Positions 1 to 8,847 of a DNA stretch of 64,000 nucleotides are shown piece by piece (within the stretch, counting starts at the first letter, position 1; each line of letters starts with the position of its first letter). The stretch spans positions 1,984,001-2,048,000 of the forward strand of contig NZ_JAVDXX010000001.1 in assembly GCF_031458175.1 (NCBI RefSeq). Direction: 5' to 3'. The translations under genes were made by a program, and so were the position numbers. The notes below the pieces were generated by a model. The model saw only the letters and a list, made by a program, of their open reading frames with translations, had not been told where the DNA came from and made no database searches. This stretch comes from Pseudoglutamicibacter albus. GTDB taxonomy: Bacteria > Actinomycetota > Actinomycetes > Actinomycetales > Micrococcaceae.

Positions 1-185
1 GCCACCTGGATGATGCCGATGAGGATTCCCGCTTGCACCAGCTGGATGCCAAGCTCTGCACTCAGCGAATCCAGGGATGGCGGCAGCTTCCAAATGTGGA
101 CGGCACTGATGATGCCCATCAGGACTATGCACAGCCATGAAACAGTCTCACTGTGAGAAGAACTCTGCCTGCGCATCGTTGTCAT
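1..185 (-). CDS. MFS transporter, N-terminal part (runs off the window)
   Basis: An open frame runs from an ATG at 185 to the window edge without a stop, giving about 61 residues. After a polar start (MTTMRRQSSSHSE) comes a first membrane helix (WLCIVLMGIISAVHIWKLPP), then a short loop and a second hydrophobic stretch. This fits the start of a major facilitator carrier. It is divergent from the P450 reductase gene and may import the aromatic substrate, but the substrate cannot be read from this fragment. Confidence 0.6.
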   Translation of the reverse strand, partial: MTTMRRQSSSHSETVSWLCIVLMGIISAVHIWKLPPSLDSLSAELGIQLVQAGILIGIIQV

Positions 186-468
186 GGCCCCACCTTCAAT
201 ACCGCTGATTGCCTTATCTTATTCCGACAATCATGCACACCTTGACTCATCAACAGGTTAGATCTTCCATTAGCCGGAAAGCATGGCTCCAGGCGGCGAA
301 CCGCAACACCACACCGGTGTTTCCATTGGATGGAATGTTTTGTGATGCGTGACACAACTAGCCCTAGGGTTGCTTCACGAGTAACCGCTACCCCGCGTAT
401 CAAGGGGTAGCCCCAACGAATCTTGTTCCCCACTGACCCACGAGGCTTGTTCTAGGAGTGAGCTCATA
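186..468. promoter_or_regulatory. Divergent promoter region with IclR-like palindrome
   Basis: This gap separates the divergent partial MFS gene and the reductase gene. It contains a perfect palindrome ACACCGGTGT (311-320), directly followed by TTTCCATTGGATGGAAT (320-336), whose arms TTCCAT/ATGGAA are perfectly inverted around TGG. The second element resembles the perfect palindrome ahead of pobA (9654-9670) and fits the size of an IclR-family operator. No other gene is visible here. Confidence 0.45.
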
Positions 469-1449
469 GTGACACCCACAGCTACCGAAGAAACCCCAGA
501 ACTCATCGACGTTGTGGTTGACGAAGTCGATGACATTGCTGAGGGCGTTCTGTCACTCGTGCTGCGCCGCCGCGATGGCCAAGAGTTCCCGCACTGGACT
601 CCGGGCTCCCACATTGACTTGCATCTAGGCAATGGTCTGATCCGCCAGTACTCCCTGTGGTCACCTATGGATGATTTGACCCAGCTACGCGTTGGCGTGC
701 TGCGGACCCTCGATTCACGCGGCGGCTCGGAATGGATCCACGACAACCTGCGCGCCGGCGAGCGCCTCAGCATCTCAGCGCCGCGGAATAACTTCCCTCT
801 GGTTGATTCCCGTAAGTACATGTTCGTGGCCGGCGGCATCGGCATCACGCCTCTGGTTTCGATGATCCAGCAGGTTGAGGAGCAGGGCCGGGAATGGCAG
901 CTGTACTACGGCGGCCGCAGCCGGGCATCGATGGCGCTAGTTGAGCAGCTGGAGGAGCAGTACGGCACCGAGAAGGTGCACATTTTCGATGAGGATGGCC
1001 GGGGTCGCCTGGATCTGGAAAGCATCCTCGCTCTGCCGCGGGCTCACATGCTGATTTATGCGTGCGGCCCGGGCGGGATGCTGGAAGCGATCGAGGATTT
1101 CTGCATGGGTTGGCCTCCAGGCTCGTTGCACACCGAACGATTTGTTGCCGGCACGCTGGGTGCGGCCGGAAACCAGGATCCGTTCTCTGTGGAGCTTGCC
1201 CGCAGCGGTAAAGAGTTCACCGTTCCACCTGAGAAGTCCATCCTCGAAGTCATGGAGGAAAACGGCACCCGGGTGCTATCCAGTTGCCGCGCTGGCCTGT
1301 GCGGTACGTGCGAAACCCGCATCATCTCAGGCGAGGTTGAACACCGCGATGCCGCCCTCACCCAGGAAGACAAGGACGCCGGCGACGTCATGATGGTGTG
1401 CGTTTCACGTGCAGCGGCCGGCTGCAACCGACTCGTTCTAGACCTATAA
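469..1449 (+). CDS. PDR/VanB-type oxidoreductase (FAD, NAD, 2Fe-2S), P450 partner
   Basis: A 326-residue electron-transfer protein of the phthalate dioxygenase reductase family. The flavin-binding motif RQYS lies at 59-62 and the NAD-binding GGIGIT at 122-127. A C-terminal plant-type ferredoxin domain has cysteines 273, 278, 281 and 311, giving the exact CX4CX2CX29C spacing. The GTG start has an AGGAG Shine-Dalgarno sequence. The next gene, 77 bp downstream, is a P450, so this protein is inferred to pass electrons from NAD(P)H to that P450. In the family it more often serves Rieske oxygenases such as VanA, but no oxygenase gene is visible nearby. Confidence 0.85.
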   Translation: MTPTATEETPELIDVVVDEVDDIAEGVLSLVLRRRDGQEFPHWTPGSHIDLHLGNGLIRQYSLWSPMDDLTQLRVGVLRTLDSRGGSEWIHDNLRAGERLSISAPRNNFPLVDSRKYMFVAGGIGITPLVSMIQQVEEQGREWQLYYGGRSRASMALVEQLEEQYGTEKVHIFDEDGRGRLDLESILALPRAHMLIYACGPGGMLEAIEDFCMGWPPGSLHTERFVAGTLGAAGNQDPFSVELARSGKEFTVPPEKSILEVMEENGTRVLSSCRAGLCGTCETRIISGEVEHRDAALTQEDKDAGDVMMVCVSRAAAGCNRLVLDL

Positions 1450-1526
1450 ACCCGCGCCGAACTTTTAGCCCCTGCGCTGGCTTTGTTACCCGTGTGCTGG
1501 ACTTATAAAACCTTGGGAGTAGAGCA

Positions 1527-2726
1527 ATGAAGACGTTAGAGAACGTACCTGTTTTCACCGAAGACCCCTACAGCGAATCAGCGCTGCTGGACCCTTACCC
1601 CTTCCTGGAACGGCTCGCAGCAGCAGGGCCGGTCAGCTACCTCGAAGCCACCGGGATCTACGCGATCACCGGTTATGAAGAGGTCTATGAGGTGCTCAAG
1701 GACTTTGAGACCTACGTTTCCTCCGGCGGCCTCGGCCCTCGCGATATCCGCAAGGACGAGGGTTGGCGTCCGCCAAGCATCCTCGAATCCGATCCACCCA
1801 TCCACACGCTCATGCGGCGAGCGCTGACCGGGGTCATCAACCCTGGCACGGTACGTAAGCTGCGTGAACCGTTCACCCCGCCAGCGGCGGAACTGGTTTC
1901 TGAGCTTGCGCATCGTACCCATTTCGACGCGATCAAGGACCTCGCTGAGCTCTACCCCATCCGGGTCTTCCCTGACGCGGTGGGCATTCCGGAAGAGGGA
2001 CGGGAGCATCTTCTGCCGTACGGCAATATGGTTTTCAACGCTTTCGGCCCGGAGAACTACATCTACGAACAAGCCTTCGCCCACGCGGATGAACACTCCG
2101 CGGTCGTGATGAAGGCGTGCGAGCATGAGTCCCTCTCCCCCGGCGGTTTCGGCGCCAAGATTTGGGAACGCGTCGAGGATGGGCTGATTACCGAGCAGCA
2201 GGCAACCCTGCTGGTGCGTGCGTTGCTGTCTGCGGGAGTGGACACCACCATCTTCGGGATCGGCAACGTTCTCTCCGTGCTCGCCGGCGAACCAGAAGCA
2301 TGGCAAGAGCTACGCAAGCAGCCGCATCTAGCGAAGTTCGCGATCGATGAGGCGCTGCGCCTGGAATCCCCGTTCCAGAAGTTCCACCGAACTGTCAGCA
2401 CTGACACGACCCTCGGCGGAGTGGACCTTCCGGCCGGGACTAAAGTGCTCGTGTTCTTGGGTGCCGCTAACCGTGATCCGGAGAAGTGGGGCCCAGACGC
2501 AACCAAGTTCAGCCTGGACAGAACGTCCTCTGGACACGTCGCTTTCGGTATGGGCCTGCACCAGTGCGTCGGCCAGCCGATTGCGCGGCTAGAAATGGAG
2601 ATCGTGCTGCAGCAAATGCTGGAACACGTCGACACCATCTCCCTGGCAGGAGAACCACAACCGATCCTGCACAACGTACTTCGCGGCTTCGAATCGCTGC
2701 CAGTAGAGATCAGCGCCGCTAAGTAA
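1527..2726 (+). CDS. Cytochrome P450, CYP199A-like (p-methoxybenzoate O-demethylase)
   Basis: A 399-residue soluble P450. The I-helix motif AGVDTT is at 236-241, the ExxR motif EALR at 275-278, and the heme loop FGMGLHQC at 340-347 has Cys347 as ligand. The stretch WRPPS (80-84), and longer blocks such as FPDAVGIPEEGREHLLPYG, closely recall CYP199A2/A4 enzymes, which bind the carboxylate of 4-methoxybenzoate and O-demethylate it to 4-hydroxybenzoate. The pathway context (pobA and pca genes downstream) supports this substrate class. The family recall comes from memory, not a search, so the exact substrate is an inference. Confidence 0.85.
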   Translation: MKTLENVPVFTEDPYSESALLDPYPFLERLAAAGPVSYLEATGIYAITGYEEVYEVLKDFETYVSSGGLGPRDIRKDEGWRPPSILESDPPIHTLMRRALTGVINPGTVRKLREPFTPPAAELVSELAHRTHFDAIKDLAELYPIRVFPDAVGIPEEGREHLLPYGNMVFNAFGPENYIYEQAFAHADEHSAVVMKACEHESLSPGGFGAKIWERVEDGLITEQQATLLVRALLSAGVDTTIFGIGNVLSVLAGEPEAWQELRKQPHLAKFAIDEALRLESPFQKFHRTVSTDTTLGGVDLPAGTKVLVFLGAANRDPEKWGPDATKFSLDRTSSGHVAFGMGLHQCVGQPIARLEMEIVLQQMLEHVDTISLAGEPQPILHNVLRGFESLPVEISAAK

Positions 2727-2805
2727 ACCTTTTCCTCACCCCATCACAGCCTGCGCGAGCCGTGCAGGTTATCACCCCCTGCCCAAAAGTAGAGATAGGA
2801 AAGAC

Positions 2806-4182
2806 ATGTCAATCGATGCGAAAAAAGTCGAGGTGAATACGCTCCCTCCTCTCGATGCCTCGGACCCAGCCAACTGGACCGCACGCAAACGCAACGCTTA
2901 CGGCTGGTCCATCGCAGTCATGTTGCTGATCCTGATGATGATCAGCTGGGCTGATAAAGCGATCCTCGGCATTGTCGCGATGCCTTTGATGCGTGACCTG
3001 GGTATCACGCCAGCACAGTTCGGCCTGTTGGGTAGCGCCGTTTTCATGCTCTTCGGTGTCGCCCAGTTCGTGGCAGCACCCATCGCAAACCGGATCCAGG
3101 CCAAATGGATCCTGCTGGTGCTGTGCCTGGTTTGGTCGATCTCCCAGGTTCCAGTCATCCTGTTCGCATCCCTACCGGCACTGTGGATCAGCCGCCTCCT
3201 GCTCGGCGCAGGCGAAGGCCCGCTGGCCCCGATCACGATGCACGCGGTCTACAAGTGGTTCCCCGCCAAGCGCTCCGCAACACCAGCGGCGCTGGCTTCG
3301 GCTGGCGTGACCCTCGGCATCGTCGCTTTCGCGCCAGTCATCGCGTGGATCACCGCCGCGCACGGCTGGAAAGCAGCCTTCGTTTTCGTCGCCCTCATCG
3401 GTGTTGTCTGGGCTGTGATCTGGCTCTTCATCGGCAAGGAAGGCCCATACACCTCGGTTGAGGCCGAGCACCGCATCGAAGGCACCACCCCTGACGAAAC
3501 CACCATCGCCGCTGACTCGAAGGTCAAATACCTCAAGTCCTTCCTGACACCAAGCTGGCTGCTCGCGGTCCTCTGCTCCTTCCTGGGCTACTGGACCTTC
3601 ACCGTGGCAATGACCTGGCTGCCGGCATACTTCGAAACCGTGTACGGAATGTCCACCCAGCAAGCCGGGTCGATGATCGCGCTGCCAGCTATCTGGGGCA
3701 CCATCTGCACGGTCGGTTTGAGCTGGCTCACCGAATACCTCGGCAACCGTGGAATCGCTACCCGCTTCTCCCGCGGCTGGGTGCTCGGCCTTGCAGCAGC
3801 CTTCTCCGGCATCATGGTCCTGGCGGGCACGTGGGCAGACAACCCGACGCTTGCACTGGTGTTCTTCACCTTCGGGTTCGGTACCGCCCCAGCCCTGTTC
3901 GCTGTCACCTACCTCGTCGCCGCCGAGACCACGAGCATCGCCCAGCGCGGCGCCGTACTGCAGATCACTAACGCATTCCTGACCTCGGGCGGCCTGCTAG
4001 CCCCAGCGATCGTCGGGCTCCTCGTCAGCGCGGCAGCAACTGAGGCGATCGGCTACGAGAACTCGTTCCTCCTGACCGGCGCGATGATGGTCATCGCCGG
4101 CATCATCGGTTGCCTCGGCATCAACCAGCAGCGTGACCGCCGCAAGCTCGGCCTCGACCAGCCAGTACCAGCCGCCAAGTAG
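2806..4182 (+). CDS. MFS transporter, probable aromatic-acid carrier
   Basis: A 458-residue major facilitator protein with about 12 hydrophobic helices. It has a soluble N-terminus of about 40 residues and a charged central loop near residues 205-245. The layout resembles the anion:cation symporter type. It follows the P450 in the same direction with a 79-bp gap, which suggests uptake of a methoxylated or hydroxylated benzoate for the same pathway. An ATG with a weak GGAAAG ribosome site was taken as the start. A strong hairpin at 4310 ends the unit. Confidence 0.8.
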   Translation: MSIDAKKVEVNTLPPLDASDPANWTARKRNAYGWSIAVMLLILMMISWADKAILGIVAMPLMRDLGITPAQFGLLGSAVFMLFGVAQFVAAPIANRIQAKWILLVLCLVWSISQVPVILFASLPALWISRLLLGAGEGPLAPITMHAVYKWFPAKRSATPAALASAGVTLGIVAFAPVIAWITAAHGWKAAFVFVALIGVVWAVIWLFIGKEGPYTSVEAEHRIEGTTPDETTIAADSKVKYLKSFLTPSWLLAVLCSFLGYWTFTVAMTWLPAYFETVYGMSTQQAGSMIALPAIWGTICTVGLSWLTEYLGNRGIATRFSRGWVLGLAAAFSGIMVLAGTWADNPTLALVFFTFGFGTAPALFAVTYLVAAETTSIAQRGAVLQITNAFLTSGGLLAPAIVGLLVSAAATEAIGYENSFLLTGAMMVIAGIIGCLGINQQRDRRKLGLDQPVPAAK

Positions 4183-4309
4183 GCCGCCACTCAGCAGGGC
4201 GTGCTGAACTAAACCGTGCTGGGTTGAATCAAAGCAACGTTGCTTCAACGCTGGGCTAGATTGACGCGACGCTGCGCTAGGCACACAAGCAGCGCAACCC
4301 AGCCGCACC
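4183..4309. other. Intergenic spacer with inverted repeat
   Basis: The spacer holds a perfect palindrome AAGCAACGTTGCTT (4232-4245), overlapped by the arms GTTGAA (4223-4228) and TTCAAC (4244-4249). Around it are degenerate repeats of a GCTGGGTTGA / GCTGGGCTAGATTGA type. No coding potential is seen. Confidence 0.4.
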
Positions 4310-4348
4310 GCCGCCGCTGACAACCACCCGGTTGTCAGCGGCGGCTTT
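4310..4348. terminator. Strong hairpin between convergent genes
   Basis: A perfect 16-bp stem, GCCGCCGCTGACAACC (4310-4325) with its complement (4330-4345), closes an ACCC loop and is followed by TTTGT on the + strand. It lies between the MFS gene and the convergent helicase gene, so it can serve both as terminator. Confidence 0.8.
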
Positions 4349-4375
4349 GTGCACCAAGCAGGCCGGTTCGTCGTT

Positions 4376-7300
4376 CTACGAAGGTCCGATCTTCCCGTCG
4401 CGAGCGAACTCCGTCAGCTTCTCCTGCGCATCCGGCGAGTAAATAAGGTTCGTGTACGGCCCGTTCTTCCCTTGACCTTCGTAGAGCGCGATACCGTAGT
4501 CCACACCACGTGCGGTGGGCTTCCAACTTGAGCCGGTGCGCGTGATGAGGCCGTACCTTGATAACGCTTCATTCAGATGAGAAGCGTTGACCTTTTGATC
4601 CGCCGATAGAACGTTAGTTTCACGCCACTCTTTAAGTATCTCCGCAGCAATGCGATATCCAGGAGCGTGACGATCAACGAACGGAATCACAGCTTCGCGA
4701 GGCTCTGAGACTTCACTTCCAAGCTCTAGTTCCGCTGCTGCTAATGTGCGAGGCTGTGCGTTTTCAAGCTCAACTTCACCAAGCTCGCAAGCACCGCTTG
4801 TGTGGCGTTGCGCGAAGTCGCCGTCATCTAGAACAGCATGCTTCTTGACAAGACTGAATACAGGCCCAGTGTCGTTCCAGCGCTTTACACTGCCGAAAAC
4901 AATAAAGAGATCTTTCGCACGCGACACCGCTACGTTCATGAGTTCGAGCGTTCCGTCGATGAAGCCCGCTTGGCCTGAGTTGTCCCCATACACCGGAGAG
5001 AAGAGAACAACTGAGCGTTCTGCCCCTTGAAGAGTGTGTGCAGTTCCAACCGTAATCTTGTCCCGGACGCTAGGGTCCACAATGCTAGCGATACGTTGCT
5101 TAATCACACTCGCTTGAGCGGCAAAGGGAGTGACCACTCCGACGATTGTTTTGTCCTTCTGCACATCTTCTTCGGGATTATAGATTGCGCGGAAGAAATC
5201 GAAGTTATCGCGAACCCACGTTGCGATCGCTGTAGCTTCTTGGAAGTTAACCCGGCTCGGGCCTTTCCGTTGGTCCTTAGAATTCGGAACTGTCTTAAAC
5301 AGGAAGGGGCTGGCCGTCTTGTTTCTGAGCTTGTAGCCATCCAGAGGACGGCTTGGCTTGAGCATGCCCTTATAGAGCAGGTCATTGCAGTATTCGATGA
5401 TGTCTGTGTGACAGCGGAAATGTTCTGCCAGGAAAAGGCCCGGGTCCAAGTCTGGTCCATAGCACCAACGGCTTGCCGAGCTCGCGGCCGCCATCACTGA
5501 AGAATGATCGGACGACGTTATTCCACTATCACCCATGTGGTCCCAGTGGTCACCCAAACCGAAAGTCGATGCCATTTCTCGGTCGCTTTCCGGGTCAATG
5601 CTCCACACTGGTGCAAGTTGCAAGACATCGCCCACAACGAGAGCTCGTTTCGGAAGCGCAAAGGCAGAAGCCCCGACTGAAATATCAACTTGGCCAGCTT
5701 CATCTACGATCAGGAGGTCTGGTCGCCTCAGGTCAAACCGCGGCTTTTCGCCCTTCTCAGTCCACAACTTGAAATACTTGGGTAGCTGATAAACCGTCAT
5801 GACAAAGCATGGCGTCAAAGCGGTGACTTGTTGCCAGTACTTCTCCATGTGGGAAGCGGTTGTGCGATAACGCTCATCGTGCGGTATGAGTTCGTCACCC
5901 GCGGCCGCGAGCAACCATTCAGCCTCGTAAATATGGATAGCTAACCAGAACTGAGCGTAACGGACCGTGACATCAAGCTGCTGATCAAGCTCATATAGGT
6001 CGGTGGCCTTTTTCAATTCCTCAACCTGCTCAGGCGACAGCAGGCCGAATTTCTCAACAGCGTAGATCGAGGTGGCGATGTTCTTCAGGTACTCTTCGTG
6101 GGCACGATATGCATCGCGCTTTACTTGCTCAATCTCCCGGTTCAGGCTAGCCATTTCGTGTGTTAGTGACGCCACGGTACGACGGTAGAAAGCCACGAAC
6201 TCATCGAGCGTGCCGAACCTTTCGGCTGGCTCGGCCTCGTCGTAGTGCATGTCGATAACAAACTCTTGCTCAATGAGGCTGGTGTTTTCTTCGTCTTCTA
6301 CACGATGTAGGTGTTGGCTCCACGCTTGGAGTTGACGTTGATGATCCGCAAGTTGCTGGGCCACCTCGCTGGCCTTGGAAGTAAAGGAGCCCAGCTGAGT
6401 GTTAGCTCGGCGATCGGCTAGAGTGCGCTTCTGAATGAGGTCACGGCGAGCGGCTTCGCACTTGCTCAGTGCTTTGCGTAGCGTTTTCAGGGCTTTCTTC
6501 AGATCGTTAGTCGGACTCACCGTTATCTGAGGTAAGTACTCAGCGCATTCTTGCAAGAAAAAGCTCGTTGCATCCGGCACATATTCTGGCTCCGAGTAGT
6601 CGCTATAAACGCCACCCTTGCGTGTGTCCTCGAGTAGGTATCCCTTTTTCTTAGCGTCTTGCACCTTCGCTTGAGACGGACAGTACGTAGCAATACCGTT
6701 GAGCGACTCTTTTGATGCTCTGCCCTCTGACGCTACCGGCAGCCAGCGCTTGTCGAGTATCCCAGGGTTTTTCTTCGTGACTTTGCTAAACGAATCGATG
6801 ATGTTGGTGACCGCTTGATTGTTGGTCGACGTGCCGACGATCAGGGGCGCAGGTTTCTCTTCGAGTGCGTGCGAAACGATGAGGCTAGCAACAACGGATT
6901 GCAACATAGTAGTTTTGCCGGTGCCCGGAGGGCCACTGACTGCGGTAATAGATGCTGGACCGTCTAGGTGAAAAGCATGCACAGCTCGGCGCTGAGATTC
7001 AGTCAGAGGGAACTCATCACTCATACTGCCTGTTGACCTCGTGGCCGCCTCTTGCAGTGTGTCAATGTAAAGGTCTATGCCATCAGATTGAATGCGCTGG
7101 TCCGAGCCCCCTGATAGGAGCTGTTGGTAAACAGGGGCGTCAGAATAAGCTCCGTTCTCCAGGAATCGGTACAACTCCAGCACGGCTCCGTTTGCCGTAA
7201 TCACTTCACCTGGTGATATGAAACATTTGTCCTCGATGATCTCGGTCGAAACATCTGTGTTGAGGCTCGCGTGATTTCGCTTGATTTGCGAAAAGTTGTC

Positions 7301-7861
7301 GTCAGCGACGCTACGAAAAAGATCAAAACTGAGGTCAACAACATCGCACCACTCCTCAGCTGTTGACGTTAACTCTTGCCCTTCCCCTATTCGCCATTTC
7401 CAGAATGAAGACAAGTTACCAACCATGACTTCGCGTTCGGTCATACCTGGAGTTCGCATACGACTGGCAGGAATCCATGGTTCTGAGCTTTGCAGATCAG
7501 CTGAGAGGCCACCGTCTGGTGACAATGATGCGGGAACTAACAACAGACCGGTTGTCTGCGCGTTCTGACGTAGAGTCACGCACGAGATGATGACTTGGAT
7601 TGGCTTCGCTTTCGGGTCCGGAGACTCCAGTTCGGTTGCCGATTCGCTTAACTTCGCTTTTCTCTTTCGTTGTGCACCCTTCGTTTCTTGAGCAAGTGCG
7701 AAAAGCTGAGCGACAGACTGTTCATTCAGTTTGCCCTCTCGGAATTCGTCAACATCGACAGTGACGTGGGGAGCGTCCGAGCCGAAGTCCACATCGTGAA
7801 GGTTAGAGCGACGCTGGACTTCAGAGTAGTAGCGGGTAAGTTCTAAAACGTGTGATGGCAT
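4376..7861 (-). CDS. Large SF1 (Upf1/Dna2-like) helicase, possible defence or mobile cargo
   Basis: About 1161 residues from an ATG at 7861 (upstream GGGA). A longer form from a TTG at 7903 has no ribosome site. Walker A GPPGTGKTTM is near residue 310 and the DEAGQ Walker B box near 715. The late helicase motifs TAHTLQGAE and NVAVSRAKD lie near 940-975. The region between the Walker motifs is long and charged and probably coiled-coil. The last 100 residues look like a winged-helix domain. Base composition is clearly lower in GC than the neighbours and codon use differs, so the gene looks acquired. It is alone and splits the aromatic catabolism genes. Similar large SF1 helicases occur in phage-defence loci, but its function here is unproven. 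Confidence 0.8.
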   Translation of the reverse strand: MPSHVLELTRYYSEVQRRSNLHDVDFGSDAPHVTVDVDEFREGKLNEQSVAQLFALAQETKGAQRKRKAKLSESATELESPDPKAKPIQVIISCVTLRQNAQTTGLLLVPASLSPDGGLSADLQSSEPWIPASRMRTPGMTEREVMVGNLSSFWKWRIGEGQELTSTAEEWCDVVDLSFDLFRSVADDNFSQIKRNHASLNTDVSTEIIEDKCFISPGEVITANGAVLELYRFLENGAYSDAPVYQQLLSGGSDQRIQSDGIDLYIDTLQEAATRSTGSMSDEFPLTESQRRAVHAFHLDGPASITAVSGPPGTGKTTMLQSVVASLIVSHALEEKPAPLIVGTSTNNQAVTNIIDSFSKVTKKNPGILDKRWLPVASEGRASKESLNGIATYCPSQAKVQDAKKKGYLLEDTRKGGVYSDYSEPEYVPDATSFFLQECAEYLPQITVSPTNDLKKALKTLRKALSKCEAARRDLIQKRTLADRRANTQLGSFTSKASEVAQQLADHQRQLQAWSQHLHRVEDEENTSLIEQEFVIDMHYDEAEPAERFGTLDEFVAFYRRTVASLTHEMASLNREIEQVKRDAYRAHEEYLKNIATSIYAVEKFGLLSPEQVEELKKATDLYELDQQLDVTVRYAQFWLAIHIYEAEWLLAAAGDELIPHDERYRTTASHMEKYWQQVTALTPCFVMTVYQLPKYFKLWTEKGEKPRFDLRRPDLLIVDEAGQVDISVGASAFALPKRALVVGDVLQLAPVWSIDPESDREMASTFGLGDHWDHMGDSGITSSDHSSVMAAASSASRWCYGPDLDPGLFLAEHFRCHTDIIEYCNDLLYKGMLKPSRPLDGYKLRNKTASPFLFKTVPNSKDQRKGPSRVNFQEATAIATWVRDNFDFFRAIYNPEEDVQKDKTIVGVVTPFAAQASVIKQRIASIVDPSVRDKITVGTAHTLQGAERSVVLFSPVYGDNSGQAGFIDGTLELMNVAVSRAKDLFIVFGSVKRWNDTGPVFSLVKKHAVLDDGDFAQRHTSGACELGEVELENAQPRTLAAAELELGSEVSEPREAVIPFVDRHAPGYRIAAEILKEWRETNVLSADQKVNASHLNEALSRYGLITRTGSSWKPTARGVDYGIALYEGQGKNGPYTNLIYSPDAQEKLTEFARDGKIGPS

Positions 7862-7903
7862 GTCATTTCCCGAGGTGTTTTCTGGCCTTATGCGAGGCTC
7901 CAA

Positions 7904-8020
7904 TGGTGCACGAATCCAGCCTCAGACTACATCGATCCGGGATAAGCACCCTGTTCTCGCTCTGGGTTCGGCCTTTATGATCGAATGTGAACCGAGACAC
8001 ACGCGAACGGAGGCCCTCTC
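7904..8020 (+). promoter_or_regulatory. Promoter region of the aldo/keto reductase gene
   Basis: TATGAT at about 7976-7981 is a good -10 box. It is followed about 40 bp later by a GGAGG ribosome site before the ATG at 8021. The matching -35 box is not clear. The region starts directly at the end of the low-GC helicase gene. Confidence 0.35.
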
Positions 8021-8836
8021 ATGGAATTGACCACCGCCAACGGAACATTGATCCCCGCGCTCGCGTTCGGAACGTGGCCGCTCCAAGGCGCGGAAGCCAC
8101 TGAAGCGGTCCGCCACGCCCTCGAGCTCGGCTACCGGCACATCGACACCGCCGAAGCCTACGAAAACGAAGAAGCAGTAGGGGCAGGCCTGCGCGCGAGC
8201 GGCCTCGACCGGGACGAGGTCTATCTGACCACCAAATTCCAGAAGAAATGGCACGGCCGCAACGAAGTCCGCCAAGCACTCGAAGCCACCCTCTCACGCT
8301 TAGGCGTCGACACCGTCGACCTGTACCTGGTGCACTGGCCCAACCCGGACCAGGACCGCTACGTTGAAGCCTGCCAGGGCCTCGAAGACCTCCGCACGGA
8401 AGGCAAAATCCGCAACTGGGGTGTCTCCAACTTCAAGCCACACCACCTGCAGAAAGTGCTCGATGCGGGCCTGGCTCCGCAGGTCAACCAGATTTCCGTC
8501 AACCCGTACGGCGCCCAGACAGAGATCCAAGAATTCAACACCGAGCACAACGTGCTGACCGCCGCCTACTCACCACTCGGCCGCGGCGGCGAACTACTCG
8601 AAGACGCAACGCTGACCCGCATCGGGCAAGAACACGGCAAAACCCCCGCCCAAGTGATCCTGCGTTGGCATCTGCAGCATGGCCGCATCGCCGTCCCGCG
8701 TTCATCCAACCCGGAACGCCAAGCAGAGAACCTGGCCGCCCTCAACTTTGAACTGACCCCCGCTGAGATCGAGGCGATCGACGCCCTCAACCGCAACGAT
8801 CCCCCACGCCTCGACGCCGACGAGTTCGGCCACTAG
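8021..8836 (+). CDS. Aldo/keto reductase (2,5-diketogluconate reductase type)
   Basis: A 271-residue AKR-fold NADPH-dependent reductase. The catalytic tetrad is visible as Asp/Tyr in DTAEAYEN (about 44-51), Lys in TTKF (about 71-74) and His in LVHWP (about 107-111). The cofactor loop VPRSSNPER is near residue 226. Length and motifs are normal for the family. It sits 11 bp ahead of the IclR regulator and upstream of pobA, so it may act on an aromatic aldehyde that feeds the pathway, but the substrate is not evident. Confidence 0.88.
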   Translation: MELTTANGTLIPALAFGTWPLQGAEATEAVRHALELGYRHIDTAEAYENEEAVGAGLRASGLDRDEVYLTTKFQKKWHGRNEVRQALEATLSRLGVDTVDLYLVHWPNPDQDRYVEACQGLEDLRTEGKIRNWGVSNFKPHHLQKVLDAGLAPQVNQISVNPYGAQTEIQEFNTEHNVLTAAYSPLGRGGELLEDATLTRIGQEHGKTPAQVILRWHLQHGRIAVPRSSNPERQAENLAALNFELTPAEIEAIDALNRNDPPRLDADEFGH

Positions 8837-8847
8837 GCCTACAAAGC

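Noticed and set aside
7862-7903. TTG start of the helicase gene at 7903
   Set aside because: No Shine-Dalgarno lies before it; the ATG at 7861 has GGGA nearby.
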